Assembly: GCA_944391895.1 (NCBI GenBank)
Contig: CALXVF010000090.1
Location: forward strand, 1 to 5,196
Source of the DNA: an uncultured Clostridia bacterium
Lineage (GTDB): Bacteria; Bacillota; Clostridia; TANB77; CAG-508
Direction: 5' to 3'
DNA: 5,196 bases
Part shown: positions 1 to 5,196 of the stretch, piece by piece
Layout: each line of letters begins with the position of its first letter
How positions within the stretch are numbered: position 1 is the first letter of the stretch
Made by a program: the position numbers and the translations under genes
The notes under the pieces: model-generated
Told to the model about the DNA's origin: nothing
Databases searched by the model: none
The model's input: only the letters and a program-made list of their open reading frames with translations

Positions 1-3000
1 CATCATCTATATCATCTTCTCCTTCTTCTTTATTATTTGGTGTTGAGTCTATATCTGGTGTATCGCTTTCGTTATAGTCTTCACTTATTTCCGCTGTGTT
101 TATCATTACTCCCATATTTTCCTCATCATTTATCCAGGTTAGTATTACTTCTACTGTAGCGCTTTCTCCTGGTTGTAATAATGTATCTTTTAATTGGTCT
201 GTTACTATTTTTCCATCTACTTCTCTCCACAATGGATTATCTGCTTGATTGAATTCTAGTCCTTCTGGGATGTAGTCTGATATCTCTGTTGCGTATCCTG
301 CTATTTCTCCTTCGTTTGTTATTCTTATTTGATATTTGAATTTTATAATCGTATTGTCTATTCTATTTTGGTTTAAATCTACCTTTACTACTGGTTCTGG
401 GTCTTGTTCTGCATAGTGTCCTGTATCTTTTACTTTTTCTACTCCGTCTTCTATTACTATAACCTCACTTACCCATTTTCTTAATGCTAAATCAAAGTAT
501 TGCACATAGATTTTTTCTATGTCTTGGTCATCTTCTCCGTCTATCCATCTATCTGGTGTTGAATCTATGTCAGTAACATCTTCGCCATTTTCATCTGAGT
601 CTTCACTTATTTCTGCTTTATTTATTAATATTCTATCATCTGTATTTGGCATTCCTACTTTAAATGCTACTCTTACATCTCTATAATCTGGTCCTTCCAT
701 TGTTGCTGCATCATAACCTTTTAGTAGATTTTCTCCGGCTGTTTGTTCATTTTCTTTTGATAAGTAATCACTTCTTATATATGCTGCTTCTTCTGCGTTT
801 TGTGTTTGATTTCCTTCTGCATCTACTATTCTCCATCTATATTGTTGGTTAATTTCATGGTCTGGTAAGAATATTAATCCTTCTGGTACATCATCTTTTA
901 TTTCTTCTGCATATCCTGATTGTGTTCCTTCATTGTATACTCTTATTGTATAAATTACTATATCATTTTGGCATACTCTTACAGGATCTTTTGTATGATT
1001 GTATGTGAAACTTGTTATCTCTTTTCCGTCTTCTCCTATAGTTCCATATTTGCTTGTATCTACTTGTGGTTCTCTATCTGTTATTTCTGTATCATTTACT
1101 CCTGTTATGAATTTTCTTAATGCTAAATCAAATTTTTCTAATACAACTTTTTCAAAGTCGTCATCATCTTCTTGTCCAGGTATATATTCTACGCCTGAAT
1201 TTATTTCCTCATCTTTATATGATGGTAAATCTGCATCTGAAGGTAATACTACATCTCTTGAGTTATCTCTATCTATTAATCCAGATTCATTACTATATTC
1301 TGTTATTTCTGCAATATTTGTGATTTTGGTTAAACTTGGAGCTGTTTCTTTAACTCTACATCTAACTTTTACTTCTTTATAGCTTATCTCTCTAGTTTCT
1401 GAATTAAATGCTTTTATGATGTTTTCTGTATCATTTTCTTTTGATAGTATATTTGTTCTAATTGTTCTTTGTGTTGTGTCTGCCGGGTCTATAATCCATC
1501 CATATTGTGCATTTATATCATCTTCAACTATAAACTCTAATTCTGGTGGTAAATGGTCTACTATTTCATCTACATATCCATCTACTTGTCCTTCATTATA
1601 TACTCTAATTGTATATGTTACTATATCTCCAGCTGATACACTTACAGGATTTTTAGTATGATTGTAAGTAGCAGTTGTTTCTCCTGTTAGTAATGGGTTA
1701 ACATCTACACTAGGCTCTCTATTTGTTATTTCTTTATCGTTTACTGCTGTAATGAATTTTCTTAATGATAAGTCAAATGTTTTTCCAAGCATTATAAGCT
1801 CTTCATAATCATCATCATCTTCATAACCTTTTCCATCTTCTGATGTTCCTGGCATATAATTATTTATATTATCTTCAGATAAATTGTCTTCTTCAGAATC
1901 TCTATCCTGTGTTCCTCCAGTAACGTCTTCCGATTCTGTTATTTCAGCTACATTCTTTAATGATACATCTTGTTCACTTGGCTGTCTAGTAACTCTACAT
2001 TCTACTTGAACATCTACATAGTCTAGCTCATATGTTCCATCTGCTGGAGCTTTATCAAATTTAGAAATTAGTTCATTTTCTAAATATGTTGTATATATTG
2101 CTCGTTCATTAACTGAGCCTTCTTCAATTGGAGTCACATTTTGCCAACCATATTTAGCATTAATAGTACTTTCTGCAGCTGGTACTAATTCTAATCCTTC
2201 TGGCAAATAATCTACTATTGTTTTTGCATATCCGTCTATGTCACCTTCATTGTAAACTCTAATAGTGTATGTTATTTTATCTCCATTATTTATTATTAAT
2301 GGTGTTTTTGTATGACTCTTTGTAGCTGTTGTTCCGTTATCAAATGTAGCTCTTCCTGTTGCTAAAGCTTGCAAATCTTTTTGTGTTATTTCTGGTTCAC
2401 GACTCACTTCAACTTGCACATCATTTATCTTTGTAATGAATTTTCTTAATGCTAAATCAAATTCTGGATTTGTTATAGGTACTATACTTTCATCATTGTA
2501 TGTTTGTTTTTCTCTTGATACTATTACAACAGGTTGGTTATTTACTAAACTTGCTTGGCCTACAGACCAATATGTTTGTATTGTGTTATAATATTCTGCT
2601 CCTACATTTAATCTTATTTGACTTATATTTGATGATATAGGAATTGATATATAAAAGTCGCTTCCTATTGTTGTTTCTATTTTTTCTGAGATTGTACTTC
2701 CATTTGTTATTTCTTGTTTATCAGCATTTAATACTTTTGCATTTTGTATTGCTGTGCTTCCATCTGTTAATGTTACATTTAAATTGTATTCTATATTTGA
2801 AGTTTCATTGATTCTATATGGTCCTATGATGTAGTTTGAGCTTTCCATTGTTACTGTTGCTGCATCTTTTACAAAGTTAATTGGAGATGAACCTACTATT
2901 GAATCTTCATAAGTAAATCCTGCATCTACAGCATTAATTGCTCCTTGTACTAAGTAGCTATATATTAAATCTATTTCATTATCTACAAAGTCTAGTCCGT

Positions 3001-3664
3001 ATTTATCTATTAGAGATTCGCCATCTACTCTTATTTCCAATCTATCATCATATGGATTATGATACTCTCCATCTGGATTTGTAAAATACCATATTGCAAC
3101 TTGTTGAATGCTTTCTAATATATCTTCTATTTCGTCCCCATATGTTGCTTCATCTCTTAAGAAACTATCTTCTGCTACTCCTGCATTATCTAGTAGTGCC
3201 CCTTTTGATTCTTCTGCTAGTCTGATTTCATCTGAAGAAGCCCCTGTTTTTGCTGGTATATATAAATGGTCCAAAACCCATATTAATTGATTATATGTGT
3301 CTGGGTCTGTTGGCAATTGCTCATCATATGGATATTCTATTGCATCTGGATTTTTTAAATCGAAGTATTGTGTGTATCTTACTATATTATTTTCGTATGA
3401 TTCTGATCCAAATCCTGGTCCTGCCTTAATACAGTATATAGAAGAATTGTCTCCTACTTCTGTTGTTCCACTTGCATTATTATATTTTACTATTTTAAAT
3501 ATTGCTTTATTATTAAAAGTATATAACCCTGTTTCTCTATGGGTTGATTTTCCTTTTAATCCTAAATAAATTCCATTAGCGTCACTTACTGCATAATTTA
3601 CAGTTGTTAATGCAATAATAATGGTAAATATTATACTTAAAATTATTGATATTTTCTTTGCCAT
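1..3664 (-). CDS. Thioester-domain surface adhesin with DUF11-like repeats (3' end outside window)
   Basis: The frame is open for 1221 codons from the ATG at 3664 to the window edge. Residues 1-25 or 1-29 form a signal peptide: two lysines, a hydrophobic core at about 5-22, and a possible cleavage after Ala25 or Ala29. Residues 30 to about 398 match a TQXA-type thioester domain: Cys78 in YCIKAG and Gln188 in QQVAIW would form an internal Cys-Gln thioester. In characterised Gram-positive adhesins this bond couples covalently to host amines. Four DUF11-like beta-sandwich modules follow, starting at Phe402, Phe630, Phe845 and Phe1057. Each opens with FDL[AS]LRK and closes with NxAEI, and acidic linkers join them. 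The start is fixed by a good ribosome binding site and the signal peptide. The cell-wall or membrane anchor is not seen and should lie beyond position 1. The target is unknown. The architecture is clear; host adhesion is inferred from the family. Confidence 0.9.
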   Translation of the reverse strand, partial: MAKKISIILSIIFTIIIALTTVNYAVSDANGIYLGLKGKSTHRETGLYTFNNKAIFKIVKYNNASGTTEVGDNSSIYCIKAGPGFGSESYENNIVRYTQYFDLKNPDAIEYPYDEQLPTDPDTYNQLIWVLDHLYIPAKTGASSDEIRLAEESKGALLDNAGVAEDSFLRDEATYGDEIEDILESIQQVAIWYFTNPDGEYHNPYDDRLEIRVDGESLIDKYGLDFVDNEIDLIYSYLVQGAINAVDAGFTYEDSIVGSSPINFVKDAATVTMESSNYIIGPYRINETSNIEYNLNVTLTDGSTAIQNAKVLNADKQEITNGSTISEKIETTIGSDFYISIPISSNISQIRLNVGAEYYNTIQTYWSVGQASLVNNQPVVIVSREKQTYNDESIVPITNPEFDLALRKFITKINDVQVEVSREPEITQKDLQALATGRATFDNGTTATKSHTKTPLIINNGDKITYTIRVYNEGDIDGYAKTIVDYLPEGLELVPAAESTINAKYGWQNVTPIEEGSVNERAIYTTYLENELISKFDKAPADGTYELDYVDVQVECRVTRQPSEQDVSLKNVAEITESEDVTGGTQDRDSEEDNLSEDNINNYMPGTSEDGKGYEDDDDYEELIMLGKTFDLSLRKFITAVNDKEITNREPSVDVNPLLTGETTATYNHTKNPVSVSAGDIVTYTIRVYNEGQVDGYVDEIVDHLPPELEFIVEDDINAQYGWIIDPADTTQRTIRTNILSKENDTENIIKAFNSETREISYKEVKVRCRVKETAPSLTKITNIAEITEYSNESGLIDRDNSRDVVLPSDADLPSYKDEEINSGVEYIPGQEDDDDFEKVVLEKFDLALRKFITGVNDTEITDREPQVDTSKYGTIGEDGKEITSFTYNHTKDPVRVCQNDIVIYTIRVYNEGTQSGYAEEIKDDVPEGLIFLPDHEINQQYRWRIVDAEGNQTQNAEEAAYIRSDYLSKENEQTAGENLLKGYDAATMEGPDYRDVRVAFKVGMPNTDDRILINKAEISEDSDENGEDVTDIDSTPDRWIDGEDDQDIEKIYVQYFDLALRKWVSEVIVIEDGVEKVKDTGHYAEQDPEPVVKVDLNQNRIDNTIIKFKYQIRITNEGEIAGYATEISDYIPEGLEFNQADNPLWREVDGKIVTDQLKDTLLQPGESATVEVILTWINDEENMGVMINTAEISEDYNESDTPDIDSTPNNKEEGEDDIDD
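74..496 (-). repeat. DUF11-like module 4, divergent, residues 1057-1197
   Basis: The module starts FDLALRKWVSEV and ends MINTAEISEDY, with core YQIRITNEGEIAGYA and DYIPEGLEF. It is only about 141 residues because the INxxYGW-to-CRV segment of modules 1-3 is replaced by a shorter stretch (about 1145-1180) with LLQPGESATVEV and LTWIND. Candidate isopeptide residues are Lys1063 and Asn1189, with Glu1118 as possible acid. It has no cysteine. Its different second half suggests a terminal module of the stalk. Confidence 0.7.
599..1132 (-). repeat. DUF11-like module 3, residues 845-1022
   Basis: The module starts FDLALRKFITGVND and ends LINKAEISED, with core YTIRVYNEGTQSGYA and DDVPEGLIF. Candidate isopeptide residues are Lys851 and Asn1015, with Glu912 as possible acid. 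The cysteine position of modules 1 and 2 is Phe here, but a different single cysteine, Cys898, lies just before the core strand. It starts 645 bases after module 2. Confidence 0.75.
1295..1777 (-). repeat. DUF11-like module 2, residues 630-790
   Basis: The module starts FDLSLRKFITAVND and ends ITNIAEITEY, with core YTIRVYNEGQVDGYV and DHLPPELEF. Candidate isopeptide residues are Lys636 and Asn783, with Glu691 as possible acid. Cys769 occupies the position of Cys556 in module 1. The start lies 684 bases downstream, in the gene's direction, of module 1. The 21-base DNA at its start differs at two positions from that of modules 1, 3 and 4. Confidence 0.75.
1925..2461 (-). repeat. DUF11-like module 1, residues 402-580
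   Basis: The module starts FDLALRKFITKIND and ends LKNVAEITESED. In the middle it has YTIRVYNEGDIDGYA followed by DYLPEGLEL, the usual DUF11 core. Candidate isopeptide residues are Lys408 and Asn571, with Glu473 as a possible catalytic acid. It is about 179 residues and carries an extra segment (about 500-550, INAKYGW to ELDYVDV) shared with modules 2 and 3. It contains one cysteine, Cys556. Confidence 0.75.
2471..3577 (-). other. Thioester (TQXA-like) adhesin domain, residues about 30-398
   Basis: This is the mature N-terminus of the adhesin. Cys78 (codon 3431-3433) lies in YCIKAGPGFG and Gln188 (codon 3101-3103) in IQQVAIWYFT, the positions of the thioester-forming pair in class I thioester domains. 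The usual TQxA is QQVA here, with Thr replaced by Gln. A helical, acidic stretch (about 145-185) lies between them, and a beta-rich part (about 262-385) follows, ending in QPVVIVSREK. A linker of roughly 15 residues leads to the first repeat. Cys78 is the only cysteine in the domain, as expected if it is used for the thioester rather than a disulfide. Domain limits are approximate. Confidence 0.8.
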
Positions 3665-3670
3665 GTTTTG

Positions 3671-3678
3671 ACCTCTCT
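3671..3678 (-). promoter_or_regulatory. Ribosome binding site of the adhesin gene
   Basis: AGAGAGGT on the minus strand ends seven bases before the ATG at 3664. It is a close match to the anti-Shine-Dalgarno sequence and fixes the start codon. Confidence 0.8.
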
Positions 3679-3702
3679 TTTACTTAAAATATTACAGTTT
3701 AT

Positions 3703-3731
3703 ATTATATTATAATTTCTTTTATAAATCAA
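3703..3731 (-). promoter_or_regulatory. Sigma-A-type promoter of the adhesin gene
   Basis: Read on the minus strand, TTGATT (3731-3726) is followed after exactly 17 bases by a perfect TATAAT (3708-3703). Transcription would start near 3696, giving a leader of about 30 bases. The region is very AT-rich, so chance matches are likely, but the spacing and placement fit. No operator or riboswitch-like structure is visible between promoter and start codon. Confidence 0.5.
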
Positions 3732-3783
3732 TATTTATTATTCCTTATTTTTAGAATAATACTCATTTTTTTACTATACTATA

Positions 3784-3936
3784 TTGAAAAGACCAACTTA
3801 TCAAATGATTGGTGGAAAAATCGAGGACGGAGAAAGCCCTAAATGGTATACGTCCAAAGATGGCACTGATATTTTGTCAAATACTCTAAAGAATGAAGTC
3901 ATACCATATTGTAAAAAAAATAATTTAATAGACTAA
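3784..3936 (+). pseudogene. Unrecognised 50-codon reading frame, probable gene remnant
   Basis: From a TTG at 3784 to a TAA at 3934-3936 the frame reads 50 residues, beginning LKRPTYQMIGGKIEDG and ending VIPYCKKNNLID. The first in-frame ATG is at 3805, and the frame is closed upstream by a stop at 3757-3759. Neither start has a ribosome binding site, and the bases before 3784 look non-coding. Positions about 3790-3890 are clearly less AT-rich than the surroundings. It looks like the C-terminal end of a lost gene whose N-terminal part is missing, but a short intact gene cannot be excluded. I do not recognise the family and assign no function. Confidence 0.35.
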
Positions 3937-3947
3937 ACAATTAATAG

Positions 3948-3975
3948 AAAAAATAAAAGCCTTAAAAAGGCTTTT
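3948..3975 (-). terminator. Factor-independent terminator after tRNA-Cys
   Basis: The arms AAAAGCCTT (3955-3963) and AAGGCTTTT (3967-3975) form a nine-base-pair stem with a three-base loop. On the minus strand the stem is followed by ATTTTTT, a good U-tract, ten bases downstream of the tRNA-Cys 3' end. On the plus strand T3972-3976 could also end transcripts from the small reading frame, so it may work both ways. Confidence 0.75.
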
Positions 3976-3984
3976 TGTGGTTAT

Positions 3985-4058
3985 TGGAGGCGACACCCGG
4001 ATTCGAACCGGGGATCAGAGTTTTGCAGACTCGTGCCTTACCGCTTGGCTATATCGCC
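3985..4058 (-). tRNA. tRNA-Cys (anticodon GCA)
   Basis: The 74-base minus-strand gene folds into a full cloverleaf. The acceptor arms are GGCGATA and TGTCGCC, the discriminator is U, and the CCA end is encoded (3985-3987). The T-arm contains GGTTCGAATCC. The anticodon loop CTGCAAA carries GCA, complementary to 4024-4026 on the plus strand, which reads Cys codons UGC and UGU. U73 is the identity base expected for tRNA-Cys. The top pair of the anticodon stem is a C/U mismatch. Confidence 0.96.
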
Positions 4059-4066
4059 ATTAATAT

Positions 4067-4072
4067 ATTATA
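4067..4072 (-). promoter_or_regulatory. Probable -10 element of tRNA-Cys
   Basis: A perfect TATAAT on the minus strand ends eight bases before the mature tRNA 5' end, so the precursor leader would be very short. No good -35 sits at 17 bases: TTGGTA is present but at a 20-base spacing. The assignment rests on placement. Confidence 0.4.
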
Positions 4073-4101
4073 TGATACATATAAAAAAATAGTACCAATT
4101 G

Positions 4102-4140
4102 AAATAAAAAACATTTGTTTATCAGAATTCAAACAAATGT
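4102..4140 (-). terminator. Factor-independent terminator after tRNA-Gly
   Basis: ACATTTGTTT (4111-4120) and AAACAAATGT (4131-4140) form a perfect ten-base-pair stem with a ten-base loop. On the minus strand it is followed by TTTTTATTT. It starts ten bases after the tRNA-Gly CCA end and separates that gene from tRNA-Cys. There is no T-run on the plus-strand side, so it works for the minus strand only. Confidence 0.75.
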
Positions 4141-4150
4141 AATAAAAAAA

Positions 4151-4226
4151 TGGAGCGGGAAGCGGGGCTCAAACCCGTGACCTTCGCCTTGGCAAGGCGA
4201 CGCTCTATCAACTGAGCTATTCCCGC
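4151..4226 (-). tRNA. tRNA-Gly (anticodon GCC)
   Basis: The 76-base minus-strand gene has acceptor arms GCGGGAA and TTCCCGC, discriminator U, and an encoded CCA (4151-4153). The D-arm is AGCTCAGTTGATAGAGC. The anticodon stem TCGCC/GGCGA holds the loop TTGCCAA with anticodon GCC (complement of 4191-4193), which reads GGC and GGU. The T-arm contains GGTTTGAGCCC. Confidence 0.96.
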
Positions 4227-4241
4227 AAAAATACATTAATT

Positions 4242-4270
4242 ATAATAACAGAAATACTATAAAAAGTCAA
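4242..4270 (-). promoter_or_regulatory. Sigma-A-type promoter of tRNA-Gly
   Basis: On the minus strand TTGACT (4270-4265) is followed after 17 bases by TATTAT (4247-4242). An overlapping TATAAT exists at a 20-base spacing. Transcription would start near 4235, about nine bases before the tRNA. It lies between the carboxypeptidase stop codon and the tRNA, so the tRNA need not depend on read-through. Confidence 0.55.
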
Positions 4271-4287
4271 TAGAAATTTAAAATTTT

Positions 4288-4320
4288 TAGTGAACTAGGG
4301 AATGTTCCCAAAGTTCACTA
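4288..4320. terminator. Hairpin over the carboxypeptidase stop codon, possible terminator
   Basis: TAGTGAACT (4288-4296) pairs with AGTTCACTA (4312-4320), and inside the loop GGGAA (4298-4302) pairs with TTCCC (4305-4309). The stop codon complement (4295-4297) and the last eight or so codons lie within it. In the minus direction the stem is followed by AAAAATTTTAAATTT, a poor U-tract. In the plus direction it is followed by TTTTTATC, which is better. It may end the carboxypeptidase transcript weakly or act on antisense transcripts. Confidence 0.4.
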
Positions 4321-5196
4321 TTTTTATCTTACCTGAATAAATCCTAGCAATTATATTAAAATATTCTCCTATTCCCCTTTTTTTCACTCCTTTAGCTACA
4401 TTAATAGAAATTTCTTCAAGTATTTCATCTCCGACTTTTACTATTAATGTTCCTATTCTCTGACCCTTTTCTACAGGTGCTTCTAAATATGTAGATGTAT
4501 TTATTTCTATGCTTGGAGTAATATTTGTTGCAATTTTTGGTATTGTTATTTTTCCAATCTCTAATTCTAAATTTCCAACAGCTTTATTTACATATATTCT
4601 ATTTTCATTTATTTGTCTCCATAGCGAAAATTCTTTTTGTATAATTTCTTCTACATTTACTACTCTAAATCTTTTGTATGCGTATTCTATTAATTTCATA
4701 CTATCTTTTGCCCTATCTTTTCTTGTGTCAGCACCTAATACAACAATTATTAAATCCATATTATCTCTTTTTACGCTTGTTACTAAACATCTTCCAGCAT
4801 TATTTGTAAAGCCAGTTTTTACTCCATATACCCCGTCTACATTTCCTAGTAATTCATTTGTATTATTTATTTGTTTTGGACTATTATTAATTGTAATGGT
4901 TGTGCTTCTTATTTTTACTATTTTGGCTATTGTCTCATTTTTTAGTGCGTAATCTGTTAATTTTGCTAATTCATATGCAGTTGTATAATGATTTTCGTTA
5001 TCTAATCCATGTGGAGTCACAAAGTTTGTGTTTTTTAGCCCTAGTAATTTTGCTTTTTTATTCATTAATTTAGCAAATTCTTCTACGCTTCCCGCTGTAT
5101 GTATTGCTAACGCTACTGCAGCATCATTTCCTGATCTAAGCATTAGTCCATATAATAAGTCATTTACTGTTACTTTGTCATCTTTCTCCAGTCCTA
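4295..5196 (-). CDS. D-alanyl-D-alanine carboxypeptidase, PBP5/DacF-like, peptidase S11 (5' end outside window)
   Basis: These enzymes remove the terminal D-alanine from peptidoglycan pentapeptides outside the membrane and limit cross-linking. The window shows the last 299 residues. The frame runs without a stop from the TAG at 4295-4297 to the edge, so the ATG at 5143 is internal: the preceding residues LEKDDKVTVNDLLYGL are typical family sequence. The second active-site motif SGN is at 5126-5134 and the third, KTG, at 4811-4819 within YGVKTGFTNNAGRC. The conserved TPHGLD and HYTTAYELAKL segments are present. A PBP5-type C-terminal beta domain follows (roughly 4380-4660, with EAPVEKGQRIGTL), and then a basic, probably amphipathic tail that would attach to the membrane. 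The SxxK nucleophile motif and signal peptide must lie beyond 5196. Whether it is the dacA, dacB or dacF type cannot be decided. Confidence 0.93.
   Translation of the reverse strand, partial: GLEKDDKVTVNDLLYGLMLRSGNDAAVALAIHTAGSVEEFAKLMNKKAKLLGLKNTNFVTPHGLDNENHYTTAYELAKLTDYALKNETIAKIVKIRSTTITINNSPKQINNTNELLGNVDGVYGVKTGFTNNAGRCLVTSVKRDNMDLIIVVLGADTRKDRAKDSMKLIEYAYKRFRVVNVEEIIQKEFSLWRQINENRIYVNKAVGNLELEIGKITIPKIATNITPSIEINTSTYLEAPVEKGQRIGTLIVKVGDEILEEISINVAKGVKKRGIGEYFNIIARIYSGKIKIVNFGNIP

Noticed and set aside
999..1382. Plus-strand open frame of 127 codons
   Set aside because: It lies entirely antisense to modules 2 and 3 of the adhesin, has no ribosome binding site, and its serine/leucine-rich translation is what an AT-rich complementary strand gives.
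476..2461. Spaced identical short repeats as a CRISPR array
   Set aside because: The copies are over 630 bases apart and lie in frame inside a protein gene, each encoding the same strand of a repeated module.
3665..3702. Riboswitch or other leader control of the adhesin gene
   Set aside because: The predicted leader is only about 30 bases, too short for a riboswitch, and no convincing hairpin is visible in it.
3985..4226. Attachment-site duplication next to the tRNA genes
   Set aside because: I looked for a second copy of either tRNA 3' end in the window and saw none, and there is no integrase, so an att site is not supported.
4509..4952. Plus-strand open frame of 147 codons with a hydrophobic translation
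   Set aside because: It is antisense to the well-supported carboxypeptidase, including its KTG region. The apparent membrane segments are an artefact of the complementary strand.
4295..5143. Carboxypeptidase starting at the ATG at 5143
   Set aside because: The frame continues upstream to the edge with family-like sequence, there is no ribosome binding site before this ATG, and a start here would omit the SxxK motif and signal peptide.

Overview
The window is AT-rich, with heavy use of A/T-ending codons and AGA for nearly all arginines, consensus-like sigma-A promoters and purine-rich ribosome binding sites. TGG is the only tryptophan codon and TGA is never read through, so the standard bacterial code fits. 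Together with the gene types, this points to a low-GC Gram-positive bacterium, most likely a Clostridia-type Firmicute. The species cannot be named from the sequence.

Layout, with all recognisable genes on the minus strand. (1) Positions 1-3664 are one uninterrupted minus-strand reading frame of 1221 codons whose 3' end lies outside the window. It encodes a secreted or cell-wall surface protein: a signal peptide, a thioester adhesin domain (Cys78 and Gln188), and four large DUF11-like beta-sandwich modules joined by very acidic linkers. It has its own promoter (3703-3731) and ribosome binding site. (2) Positions 3760-3936 hold a 50-codon plus-strand reading frame with no ribosome binding site and a less AT-rich composition, probably a gene remnant. 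(3) Positions 3948-4270 hold tRNA-Cys(GCA) and tRNA-Gly(GCC), each with its own promoter-like sequence and factor-independent terminator. (4) Positions 4295-5196 are the 3' two-thirds or so of a penicillin-binding-protein-type D-alanyl-D-alanine carboxypeptidase gene, cut by the window edge at its 5' end. A long hairpin overlaps its stop codon.

Both protein genes act at the cell envelope. The carboxypeptidase trims peptidoglycan stem peptides. The large protein probably displays a reactive thioester beyond the wall on a stalk of repeat modules, each with a possible internal isopeptide bond. They are separated by two tRNA units and have separate transcription signals, so nothing here shows that they are co-regulated. 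The most interesting content is the thioester adhesin; nothing in the window suggests a wholly unknown system.
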